Assembly: GCA_003176075.1 (NCBI GenBank) | Contig: PSRN01000177.1 | Location: 1 to 23,066 of the forward strand | Direction of reading: 5' to 3' | Origin: Bdellovibrio sp. | GTDB lineage: Bacteria; Bdellovibrionota; Bdellovibrionia; Bdellovibrionales; Bdellovibrionaceae | DNA: 23,066 bases | Part shown: one piece after another, positions 14,495-22,025 of the stretch | Layout: the number at the start of each line of letters is the position of its first letter | How positions within the stretch are numbered: the first letter of the stretch is position 1 | Translations under genes and position numbers: made by a program | Notes under the pieces: generated by a model | The model's database searches: none | Told to the model about the DNA's origin: nothing | What the model saw: the letters and a program-made list of their open reading frames with translations, nothing else

Positions 14495-15331
14495 ATGAAA
14501 GACAGTTCTGCTTTTCACGAATTCTACCGAAACCAATGGGGCGATCGCTGGCCTCACCTGTGGGAGGCTCTTCATCAAAAGGAAACCCAAGTAGCCCGCA
14601 TCAACGCCTTTGACCCCCCGCCCATTGGCGACGATGCGCCAAACCCAGCCGCAATTCCCCGAGGGAAAAAGGGTCTTTTGTCGATCTATTATATGGATCC
14701 CGGGAGTATTGTCATAGCGCAAGCTCTTGGCGTGGAGCCCGGTCAGCAGGTGCTCGATCTGTGCGCAGCCCCGGGTGGTAAATCACTGATTCTCATTGAG
14801 GCTTCGGGCGGCGAAGGGAATGTTGTTTTGAACGAATTCTCGCAAGCCCGTCGGGCTCGACTGAGAAAGGTCATACAGCAGTATGTCCCGCGCGACGTTC
14901 GCGAGCGCGTGGTGATCACGGGGCAAGACGGGGGATTGCTTGCGAAACGACACTCTTGTTCTTTTGATCGCGTTCTTGTCGATGCTCCTTGTTCTGGTGA
15001 ACGGCATCTCATTCACTCGCCGCAACGATTGAAAGAATGGACGCCAGCGCAAGCCAAACGACTTTCACAGCGCCAATACGGTTTGCTCGCCGGCGGGTTT
15101 GAGGCGGCCAAACCCGGCGGGCGAATTGTTTATTCCACTTGTACCCTTTCAAAACTCGAAAACGAAGGAGTGGTCGCACGGCTGTTGGAAAAGAAGAAAG
15201 ATCGGGTTCGGTTGATCAGGGGCGAAGACCCAGCAGGTTCGGAGTCCGCGGACTTTGGCTTTCACATCCTGCCAGATCACTCGCAAGGTTCAGGACCCTT
15301 TTTTTGCGCCATCTTGGAAAAGTGGAGTTAA
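14495..15331 (+). CDS. NSUN4/RsmB-type m5C RNA methyltransferase
   Basis: A 278-residue SAM-dependent enzyme predicted to make 5-methylcytosine in RNA. SAM-binding motif I is LDLCAAPGGKS. Motif IV, VDAPCSGERH, includes Asp163 and Cys166, the residue that releases the product. Motif VI, YSTCTLSKLENE, includes Cys216, the attacking nucleophile. The DAPCSGERH form, with RH after the Cys motif, and the short N-terminal extension resemble eukaryotic NSUN4 and its bacterial relatives rather than full-length RsmB, which has an extra NusB-like domain. The likely target is rRNA, but this is not settled by sequence. ATG 14495 has only a weak ribosome-binding site and lies just after the 34-bp dyad. It converges with the next gene across 5 bp. 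Confidence 0.9.
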   Translation: MKDSSAFHEFYRNQWGDRWPHLWEALHQKETQVARINAFDPPPIGDDAPNPAAIPRGKKGLLSIYYMDPGSIVIAQALGVEPGQQVLDLCAAPGGKSLILIEASGGEGNVVLNEFSQARRARLRKVIQQYVPRDVRERVVITGQDGGLLAKRHSCSFDRVLVDAPCSGERHLIHSPQRLKEWTPAQAKRLSQRQYGLLAGGFEAAKPGGRIVYSTCTLSKLENEGVVARLLEKKKDRVRLIRGEDPAGSESADFGFHILPDHSQGSGPFFCAILEKWS

Positions 15332-15336
15332 GGGTT

Positions 15337-15621
15337 CTAAGACGCGGCGACCTTTTTGATCTTACGGATTCTTTTCTGATAATCTCGCGGACTCAACGAT
15401 CCGTAGGTTTTCTTGCGGTAGATATCCCGCAGCTCTTCTTGCAAATCTTGCTCGAGCTCATCCAACTTATAATGCGGAATATTTCCTTGCGTCATCAGTT
15501 CCACCAAGTATTGGGTGGTGACATGAAAAATGAGTTCATCTTCGGACTCGCGTTGGGCTTCTGTTCTCGACAGGCGGTCCATCAGAATTTCCAGTAAACG
15601 ATCTTGACTCATACTTTTCAT
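15337..15621 (-). CDS. Small helical protein of unknown function
   Basis: A 94-residue, highly charged, predicted all-helical protein; the second ATG at 15612 would give 91 residues. It has a basic C-terminal tail (RDYQKRIRKIKKVAAS) and a central acidic helix (YKLDELEQDLQEELRDIYRKK). No signal peptide or membrane segment is present. It points away from the NFACT gene across 43 bp and converges with the methyltransferase gene, so it stands alone. Codon choice resembles that of its neighbours, which argues for a real gene. I do not recognise the family; the charge pattern would allow RNA or ribosome binding. Confidence 0.65.
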   Translation of the reverse strand: MKSMSQDRLLEILMDRLSRTEAQRESEDELIFHVTTQYLVELMTQGNIPHYKLDELEQDLQEELRDIYRKKTYGSLSPRDYQKRIRKIKKVAAS

Positions 15622-15664
15622 TTTTCGGCTTTCTTCAAGATTTTCTTAGGGGTACCTTGGTCCA

Positions 15665-16978
15665 ATGAAAGTCCTTAACGCCCTCGAACTCGGGGATGAA
15701 ATCAGCTCCATACAAGGTCGGATCGAGGGAGCGCAGCTGCAAAGAACGTGGACAGATGGCGACGAACTTCTTTGTCTTGAACTCCACGGCAAGGATAGCC
15801 TCGTTATTCTGATCGACCTTCGTCGCGCTCATCCCTTTGTGGTATTTCTTTGGGGTCAGGAGCTTCTCGCCCGCTGGAAGGACGTGAGTAAGACTTTTAC
15901 GAAAAAGCCCAAGCCGCTTTCTCTGTTTTTGACGGCGCACGCCGGGAATCTTTTTGTGCAAGAGCTGAATTGGCGTGCAGAGGAGGGCCGAGTGGTTGAA
16001 TTTCATTTCGGCAAGGCGAACAGTCCCAGGCGGTGTGATTTGCGGCTGGTTCTTGTTCCCCACGCGGTCAACGCCATCGTCGAGGCCGGTGAAAAAAAGG
16101 TTTCTTGGAATCCGACCAGGGAACTGGCCGCCACGGTGACTGATCTTTTGCCGCCGGAACCGAGGGATTGGCAACAATGGGGGCAAGACTTTTTATCTTG
16201 GCGATGGCCAGGTCAGGCGACGAGTAGAAAATCGTCCATCGATATCGAATCAAAGCTGCGAAAGGATCTGGCGAAGAAGATTGTCGCCAGGGGCAAGTTG
16301 GAGGAAAGTCTGCATTCGGATTTGGAGTCACGCCTTCGCCAGATGGGGGAAGCGCTCAAGCAGCCGCAGGAGGTGCCCGAGGAGTTCATGGATCTTTGGG
16401 ATCCGAGGATGACTGTTGCCGGGAATCGCGAAAAGGCCTTTGCCAAGGCCAAGAGCCTTAAGCAAAAACGCCAAGGAACTGAGCTCCGCCTGAAAACCAT
16501 CAATGAAGAAATTGCGCGAATGGAATTGCAACTTGTCCATCCGGAATCAATCCGAGCCTCCCCCAAGCAGGCCCCACCGGGAACACGGGCGATGGCCAAC
16601 TCGGCCGCCCGCGGTCGGACCTTGCAACTGGCGGGTGGGCTGCAGGCGATCATCGGCAAATCCGGCGCCGACAATTTGGCAATTCTGCGTCAGGCGCGAC
16701 CCTTTGACCTCTGGCTCCATATCAAGGACGAACCGAGCGCGCATGCCATCATCTTTCGCAACAAAGGTCAGTCGGTGCCGCATTCAGAGTTGGAGCGCGT
16801 GGCCCGCTGGATTTTAGAACAAAAAACGCGGGGGAAATTGAGTCAGCCGATGAAATTCGAAGTTCTAGTGGTTGAATGTCGCTATGTTCGCCCCATCAAG
16901 GGTGACAAACTGGGGAGAGTCACTTATCATTCCGCCGCCGTGTTCAGCCTGGTTTACGACCGCGCGTCACAGACTTGA
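15665..16978 (+). CDS. Divergent NFACT-family protein (RqcH/Rqc2-like)
   Basis: 437 residues, shorter than the 560-580 of typical RqcH. The C-terminal NFACT-R (DUF814) domain is clear from about residue 317: RTLQLAGGLQAIIGKSGADN, FDLWLHIKDEPSAHAII, and later VRPIKGDKLGRVTYH. A central Lys/Glu/Arg-rich region (about 195-300) is a probable coiled coil. The N-terminal 190 residues resemble a reduced NFACT-N fold, with PHAVNAIVEAGEKKVSW where the family usually has GxHSN-type residues. RqcH proteins bind the 60S/50S-tRNA complex and add C-terminal Ala tails to stalled chains. The Asp-Arg pair needed for that in RqcH is not evident (EEGRVVEF at the expected place). Whether this protein can do tailing is therefore open. 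Confidence 0.8.
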   Translation: MKVLNALELGDEISSIQGRIEGAQLQRTWTDGDELLCLELHGKDSLVILIDLRRAHPFVVFLWGQELLARWKDVSKTFTKKPKPLSLFLTAHAGNLFVQELNWRAEEGRVVEFHFGKANSPRRCDLRLVLVPHAVNAIVEAGEKKVSWNPTRELAATVTDLLPPEPRDWQQWGQDFLSWRWPGQATSRKSSIDIESKLRKDLAKKIVARGKLEESLHSDLESRLRQMGEALKQPQEVPEEFMDLWDPRMTVAGNREKAFAKAKSLKQKRQGTELRLKTINEEIARMELQLVHPESIRASPKQAPPGTRAMANSAARGRTLQLAGGLQAIIGKSGADNLAILRQARPFDLWLHIKDEPSAHAIIFRNKGQSVPHSELERVARWILEQKTRGKLSQPMKFEVLVVECRYVRPIKGDKLGRVTYHSAAVFSLVYDRASQT

Positions 16979-17034
16979 TTTCTTAGCCTGGCTCAATAAA
17001 CTGCGTTTATCGAATTGCGTTTTTCGAATGATTG

Positions 17035-17118
17035 TTGGGAGGTTGTGAGAATGATTGGTTTAATGAATCTTGGGAGGTTGTGAGAATGATTGGTTTAAGG
17101 AATCTTGGAGGTTGTGAG
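17035..17118 (+). repeat. 35-bp tandem repeat duplicating the ribosome-binding site
   Basis: TTGGGAGGTTGTGAG begins at 17035 and at 17070, giving two 35-bp units that differ at one base (T/G late in the unit). A third partial copy, TTGGAGGTTGTGAG (17105-17118), has lost one G. The third copy supplies the GGAGG (17107-17111) used by the ABC ATPase gene, 6 bases before its GTG. Confidence 0.9.
17051..17083 (+). CDS. Leader mini-ORF 1 (10 codons)
   Basis: The first repeat places GGGAGG before ATG 17051. The frame reads MIGLMNLGRL and stops at TGA 17081-17083, inside the second repeat. Translation is plausible from the Shine-Dalgarno spacing alone; a function is not shown. Confidence 0.3.
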   Translation: MIGLMNLGRL

Positions 17119-17121
17119 TGA
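17086..17121 (+). CDS. Leader mini-ORF 2 (11 codons), ends on the ABC ATPase start
   Basis: The second repeat places GGGAGG before ATG 17086. The frame reads MIGLRNLGGCE, and its TGA (17119-17121) overlaps the GTG start at 17118 as GTGA. This arrangement normally gives translational coupling. Confidence 0.35.
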   Translation: MIGLRNLGGCE

Positions 17122-18083
17122 TTGAAGTTTCACAGTTGACAAAGAAGTACGGTGACCATGTGGCCATCGACTCTCTCAATTTTACGGTGAAAAAAGGTGA
17201 AGTGGTCGGCTTCCTTGGACCCAATGGGGCGGGAAAATCAACGACCATGAAAATTATTACCGGTTTCATGGCGCCGAGTTCGGGCGCGGCGCAGATTGCC
17301 GGCTACGACGTATTTGAAAATCCCATCGAGGTGAAACGCCGGATTGGCTACTTGCCTGAAACCCCACCGGTCTACCTGGACATGAACGTGGAAGAGTATC
17401 TTTCTTACGTGGCGGAACTCAAAGGGGTCGAAAAGGAACGCCGGCTGCAATTGGTCAATCGGGCCGTCGAGAAAACCAATCTGGGTCAGGTGCGCCGTCG
17501 TTTGATTCACAACCTGTCCAAGGGATTCAAACAGCGGGTGGGCATAGCCCAAGCATTGGTGTCGGATCCTGAGGTTCTTATTCTGGATGAGCCCACCGTG
17601 GGACTTGACCCCAAGCAGGTGGCTGAAATCCGCGATCTCATTAAAGAGCTGCGGGGCCAACACACGATCATTCTGTCCACTCACATCCTGCCGGAAGTTC
17701 AAGCCACCTGTGAGCGGATCATCATCATCCATCGTGGAAAAATCGTGGCACAGGATTCACTGGCCAACCTTTCGGCTTTGCAATCAGGCGGACGGAAAGT
17801 TCATCTGAAGGTTCGAAAAAGCGCGGCCGAACTGGGCGCCAAGCTGAAAGGCATCCGCGGCATTCAGAAGGTGGTCAGCGGGGCCACGCCGCAGGACTGG
17901 GAGCTCGATACGGAAAGCGACGATGAAATCGTTGAAACCGTGGCGCGCGAAATCATCGCTGGGGGATATGGTCTCCTTGAGATCGGTTCCGTGAAAGCTG
18001 ATTTGGAAGATATTTTCTTGAAACTCACCTACGGAGACAGCAGTCCCAATGGGTCGGGCCAACGAATGGAGGTCCATGCATGA
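17118..18083 (+). CDS. ABC transporter ATP-binding protein, GldA-like
   Basis: A 321-residue cytoplasmic ATPase. Walker A GPNGAGKST spans residues 34-42, the signature NLSKGFKQRVGIA begins at 132, and Walker B VLILDEP has Asp157 and Glu158, followed by LSTHILPE with the switch His. A C-terminal extension of about 100 residues (ALQSGGRKVHLKVRK onward) is typical of ABC-2 exporters of the gliding-motility/drug type. The start is GTG 17118, with GGAGG 6 bases upstream and the standard opening MIEVSQLTKKYG. The stop overlaps the permease start as ATGA. It powers the transporter made by the next genes; the substrate is unknown. Confidence 0.95.
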   Translation: MIEVSQLTKKYGDHVAIDSLNFTVKKGEVVGFLGPNGAGKSTTMKIITGFMAPSSGAAQIAGYDVFENPIEVKRRIGYLPETPPVYLDMNVEEYLSYVAELKGVEKERRLQLVNRAVEKTNLGQVRRRLIHNLSKGFKQRVGIAQALVSDPEVLILDEPTVGLDPKQVAEIRDLIKELRGQHTIILSTHILPEVQATCERIIIIHRGKIVAQDSLANLSALQSGGRKVHLKVRKSAAELGAKLKGIRGIQKVVSGATPQDWELDTESDDEIVETVAREIIAGGYGLLEIGSVKADLEDIFLKLTYGDSSPNGSGQRMEVHA

Positions 18084-18856
18084 GACCGATTATTGCGATT
18101 TTTAGAAAAGAATTTAAGGGCTTTCTTTTCAACCCCAACTTTCTGTTGGTTTGCGCCCTGATGGCAACGCTGCTGAGCTTTCTTTATCCGATCAGTTTGC
18201 GGTCCTTTCAAGATCAGGCCCGCAACGCCATGATGTTCGCCCACAATAGCGGGGGCCAGCAGCTCAATATTCATTATGGCGTCTTCCTTAAACATTTAAG
18301 CTACTTGAATCTGATGTTGATTCTGGTGGTTCCGGCTCTCACCATGCGTTTGTTTGCCGAGGAAAAAAAGATGAAGACCTTTGATCTGCTGCTGACCTCT
18401 CCGATCACCTCGGCGCAAATCGTGATCGGAAAATACCTGGCTGCCCTGGCCGCCATTTTCGTCATCATGTTGCTGGCTTTTCTTTATCCCCTGAGCACGG
18501 CCTACTTCGCCAAGATCAATTGGGGGCCTTTGGTTGTCGCCTTTTTGGGAATTTTTTTGGTCGCGGCGGTCTATGCGGCCATGAGTCTTTTTTGTTCGTC
18601 TTTGACCGAATCAGCCATTGTCGCCTTTGCCATGGCCGTTCTTTTCAATATTTCCATTTGGTTCGTCGGCGTGGGTGTGGAGGTGGTCGACAGTTCAACG
18701 GCGCGGTCCGTGTTTGAGCATATTTCGCTCAATCAGCACCTGACGGCCATGGTGGAGGGCACCGTCCGCAGCAGCACTTTGATCTTTTTTGGCAGCGCTA
18801 TATTTTTGTTCGGTTTCCTCAGTGAACGTGTCATTGAGTCATCCCGCTGGAGGTAA
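18080..18856 (+). CDS. ABC-2 type permease, GldF-like
   Basis: A 258-residue inner-membrane protein with about six hydrophobic helices. It opens MRPIIAIFRKEFKGFLFNP, as ABC-2 permeases do, with a short cytoplasmic basic segment before helix 1. The cytoplasmic loop FAEEKKMKTFDLLLTSPITS, the contact point with the ATPase, is characteristic, and IVIGKYLAALA follows it. The ATG overlaps the ATPase stop by 4 bp, and 3 bp separate its stop from the GldG-like gene. Together the three make a Gld-type exporter; in Bacteroidetes this type is linked to gliding, but related cassettes occur widely in non-gliders. Confidence 0.92.
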   Translation: MRPIIAIFRKEFKGFLFNPNFLLVCALMATLLSFLYPISLRSFQDQARNAMMFAHNSGGQQLNIHYGVFLKHLSYLNLMLILVVPALTMRLFAEEKKMKTFDLLLTSPITSAQIVIGKYLAALAAIFVIMLLAFLYPLSTAYFAKINWGPLVVAFLGIFLVAAVYAAMSLFCSSLTESAIVAFAMAVLFNISIWFVGVGVEVVDSSTARSVFEHISLNQHLTAMVEGTVRSSTLIFFGSAIFLFGFLSERVIESSRWR

Positions 18857-18859
18857 GAC

Positions 18860-20419
18860 ATGAGTCAACTTGCAAAAATACTTCTCTTTTTGTCCGGGAT
18901 CAGTTTGGGAAGCTTTGGCATCGTTCGGGTGATTCTCGGGACTTGGGTGCCATTCCTGTGGATCATGTTGGCCTTTTTCGTCGTTTTCGCCGCGGCCGGC
19001 TTCTGGGTGGATCGAAAATTTTTCGGTGAGTTTTTCGCGATGAAGACCACCAAGCAGGGAATGTCCATGGGGACAATGATTCTCTTGGTTTTCACGCTGA
19101 TGGTGGCGGTCAACGTCCTTGGTTTCCGTCGCTACGTGACCTGGGATTTTTCGATGAACAAGATCAATAGCCTTTCCGATCAATCGGTCCAGCTTCTCAA
19201 GGGTTTGAAGGATGATCTGAAGGTTATTTATTTTTACAAGGAGGGGACGGAAGGGGTTGAACAAAATCGCCACATGTTCATCGAATTGATGCGTAAGTAT
19301 CAAGACCAATCCCCCAAAGTGAAGCTGGAATTCGTCGAAGTGAACCAAAACCCCGCCTTGACGGAGAAGTACAACATCAAGAAGGGAACTCAGTCAGTGA
19401 TCTTGGAGTACCAGGGTCGAACCAACCTGATTGAAAAGATCGACGAGCAGGAAATCACCAGTGCCCTCGTTAAGGCGACGCGGGAAAAAGACAAGATGGT
19501 CTACACCCTCACGGGGCACCAGGAAATGCCCTTGGAGCGTCAGCAGGATGGCTCCGGCATCAGTTTCTTAAAGGATGTTTTGGAAGGGAATCGCTATCAG
19601 GTGAAACCTTTTCAATTTTCCGAAAGCGGCCAGGTGCCGAAAGACGCCGACGTTTTGCTGATTCTCGGACCGCAGCAGCCCTTTCTGGAAGTGGAAATCA
19701 AGGCCTTGGAAAACTTTTTGCGCGGGGGAGGGAATGTCTTCATAGCGTTGCGCCCTCACGCGCAGCACGGCCTCGATGGTTTCTTGAAAAATTTGGGAAT
19801 CAAACTGTCCAATAACGTCGCGGTGACGGTGATGGAAATTCCCGGCATTGGTCGGGCGATGGACCCCAAATTCACCCGGGCTTCATCCTTTTCTTCCTCC
19901 CATTCGGTGACAAAGCCCTTCGGCAAGGATGAGTTTGTGGTGTTCCGTTTGCCTCAACCTTTGGAGCGGGAAGGGGCGACACCTCCCAATGGCTATATTT
20001 TGGAGGATCTTGCCAAGTCGGGTCCTAACTCCATGGCTTTCACCTCAACTTCCTTCGACAATGAAGCGGGTCACGGCCCTTTCACTTTTGTTGAAGCGGT
20101 GAAGGGGAAATTTCCAGCTGCCGACGGGAAGACGCCTCCGGACGCCAAGGAATTTAATTTAATATTGGCGGGGGATTCGAATTTCTTAAACGACGCGACC
20201 TTTTACCAATATTTGAATCGCGATCTCTTTTTGAATTCGCTTTCTTTTCTGGCTAAAGATGAGACCCTTATTTCCGTAACTCCGAAAGAGGTCGCGCGAA
20301 CGCAGATAGAAATGACTCCGGCTGGACTTTGGAGTTTCGTTATCTTCGTTATGATTCCGATTCCGTTTCTTCTGTACGCCCTGGGCGGAGCCCTGTGGTT
20401 TCGTCGAAGGTATTCATGA
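18860..20419 (+). CDS. GldG-like ABC transporter auxiliary protein
   Basis: A 519-residue membrane protein of the type annotated as gliding-motility ABC auxiliary component. Three hydrophobic helices lie near residues 7-27, 30-48 and 69-88. A long extracytoplasmic part then begins YVTWDFSMNKINSLSDQS, the usual GldG opening. Features include VIYFYKEG, the thioredoxin-like segment VNQNPALTEKYNIKKGTQSVILE, TLTGHQEMPLE, VLLILGPQQPFLEVEIKALE and LILAGDSNFLND. A final helix (about 490-512) re-enters the membrane, and the protein ends in RRRYS. It likely pairs with the ABC permease and binds or shields a cargo or envelope component. It is co-transcribed with the two upstream genes and DUF4340 downstream (16-bp gap with an AGAGGAG site). 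Confidence 0.88.
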   Translation: MSQLAKILLFLSGISLGSFGIVRVILGTWVPFLWIMLAFFVVFAAAGFWVDRKFFGEFFAMKTTKQGMSMGTMILLVFTLMVAVNVLGFRRYVTWDFSMNKINSLSDQSVQLLKGLKDDLKVIYFYKEGTEGVEQNRHMFIELMRKYQDQSPKVKLEFVEVNQNPALTEKYNIKKGTQSVILEYQGRTNLIEKIDEQEITSALVKATREKDKMVYTLTGHQEMPLERQQDGSGISFLKDVLEGNRYQVKPFQFSESGQVPKDADVLLILGPQQPFLEVEIKALENFLRGGGNVFIALRPHAQHGLDGFLKNLGIKLSNNVAVTVMEIPGIGRAMDPKFTRASSFSSSHSVTKPFGKDEFVVFRLPQPLEREGATPPNGYILEDLAKSGPNSMAFTSTSFDNEAGHGPFTFVEAVKGKFPAADGKTPPDAKEFNLILAGDSNFLNDATFYQYLNRDLFLNSLSFLAKDETLISVTPKEVARTQIEMTPAGLWSFVIFVMIPIPFLLYALGGALWFRRRYS

Positions 20420-20435
20420 AGCAGAGGAGATCCTT

Positions 20436-22025
20436 ATGAAAAACAAGGGCCTTTGGATTTTTGGCGCACTCACGGCGGTGGCGGTGAGCGCCGCTGTTTT
20501 TGATTTCCAATGGGAAAAGAAAACGGAAGAAAAGAAAACGGAAGATTCCATCGTTTTCAAAGATTTTAAGCCGGATCAATGCGTCTCGTTGGAATTGACG
20601 ACCGCCAACCCCGCGAGCCTGGTCAAAGACGGAACACCCGTTTTGGAAAATACCGTGGTCCTTAAGAAGGAAAAAGATGAATGGTGGATCAAGAGTCCGA
20701 TTGAAGAATTGGCTGATCAAGCGGCGGTCCGCAGTTTTCTTGAAGGACTGCCGGCGGAGAAGGCCACCGAGATCGCCGCATTGGGGCAAAAAGAGGCGGA
20801 GTGGGAAACTTTTGGTTTGGATAAGCCAAAGGGTTCAATCAGGGTGACCAATCAGGGGGGAGGGACAACGGAAATTTCCGTCTCCGGTCGCAAAAATTTC
20901 CAAGGCGAAGCTTACTTGCGAAGAAACCGGGAAGATAAGCCGCTGCTTGGATCTTCCACATGGCATACAAAAATGGAAAAAAGCCTTTTTGATTTTCGCG
21001 ACAAACGTCTTTTGCAGGCCAAGACCGAGGATGTGAGAAAACTGGCGGTCCGCGCCCACGATGTCCGTAGAGGCTCCGCCGCTCACGATGGTAGCGGCTC
21101 CGCCGCCCCCGTTGTGTTGGAATTTCGTGATGGCGTATGGTTTTTACCGGCGAAGCCAAAATGGAAAATTGACCAAGGGCAAGTCCGCGAGATTCTCGAT
21201 AAGCTGACGATGGGCTCACTGACGTCCATTCAAAAGGAAGGCCAGCTGAAGAGCGAGGACACAAAAGAGTTTGCAAAACCGAGCGCGACGATAGAAGTGA
21301 CATTGAGTTCAACGGGGAGTAAGGCTGATGCGAAGATTTGGACGGCCCAACTGGTGTCAGGCAAGGATAAGGACAGCAGCCACGATAGCACCAATTCCAA
21401 TGCCAATACCAAGATTCGAACTTCAAACCCCTCACGGATCGGCACGATTTCAAATAGTGACGCCGAGAAATTGACCAAGTTTTCCGAGGATCAGCTGCGC
21501 GACAAGGCTTCGCCCTTTGATTTCAAAAAGGCGGATGTTCATAAAGTGGAAATCAAAATGGCGGATCAGGTGTTGCAGGCGGAAAAGAGTGATAATGATT
21601 GGAAAGTCGTTGCCAAGTCCGATCCTCAATTGAATGTCGATGCCAAAAAAATAGCAGCGGTTCTGGATCGGGTCCAATCCCTGGAAGCGGTGGAATTCAT
21701 GCCTCGCGGGGAGGCTCCGGGAAAAACCCAAAACAGCATTTCCGTCAAAGATTCGAGCGGAAAGTCCCTGGTTGATCTGGTTTTCGGCGAAACGCAAAAG
21801 AAAAAGATCAACGGCGTCGATCGCTCCGTCGTTTTGGCCAAGTCGAACCTGGTCGATGAAATCGTGGCCGTCGACGCTTCAAAAGTGAAGGACCTGGGTG
21901 TCGAGGAAATCTTTCCGGCCAAAAAGGAAGACGTGAAGGAAAAGGCCAACTCCAACGCCAGCGCCAGCGCAAATGCCAATGCCAAGAAAGATGAAGCCAA
22001 GAAAGATGAGGCAAAAACCCATTGA
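20436..22025 (+). CDS. DUF4340 membrane-anchored protein
   Basis: 529 residues: one N-terminal membrane anchor (about 4-23), a charged KKTEEKKTED linker, then repeated DUF4340 modules. Each module joins a beta-rich segment ending in WW or DW (EKDEWWIKSPIEELADQAAV, DNDWKVVAKSDPQLNVDAKK) to an amphipathic helix. DUF4340 genes regularly follow GldG-like genes, so it is probably a periplasmic partner of the exporter. Three low-complexity insertions stand out: Gly/Ser/Ala with a direct DNA repeat (GGCTCCGCCGC at 21072 and 21096), Ser/Asn/Thr near residues 310-335, and an Asn/Ala/Ser then KKDEA tail. The stop overlaps the kinase start as TTGA. Confidence 0.85.
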   Translation: MKNKGLWIFGALTAVAVSAAVFDFQWEKKTEEKKTEDSIVFKDFKPDQCVSLELTTANPASLVKDGTPVLENTVVLKKEKDEWWIKSPIEELADQAAVRSFLEGLPAEKATEIAALGQKEAEWETFGLDKPKGSIRVTNQGGGTTEISVSGRKNFQGEAYLRRNREDKPLLGSSTWHTKMEKSLFDFRDKRLLQAKTEDVRKLAVRAHDVRRGSAAHDGSGSAAPVVLEFRDGVWFLPAKPKWKIDQGQVREILDKLTMGSLTSIQKEGQLKSEDTKEFAKPSATIEVTLSSTGSKADAKIWTAQLVSGKDKDSSHDSTNSNANTKIRTSNPSRIGTISNSDAEKLTKFSEDQLRDKASPFDFKKADVHKVEIKMADQVLQAEKSDNDWKVVAKSDPQLNVDAKKIAAVLDRVQSLEAVEFMPRGEAPGKTQNSISVKDSSGKSLVDLVFGETQKKKINGVDRSVVLAKSNLVDEIVAVDASKVKDLGVEEIFPAKKEDVKEKANSNASASANANAKKDEAKKDEAKTH

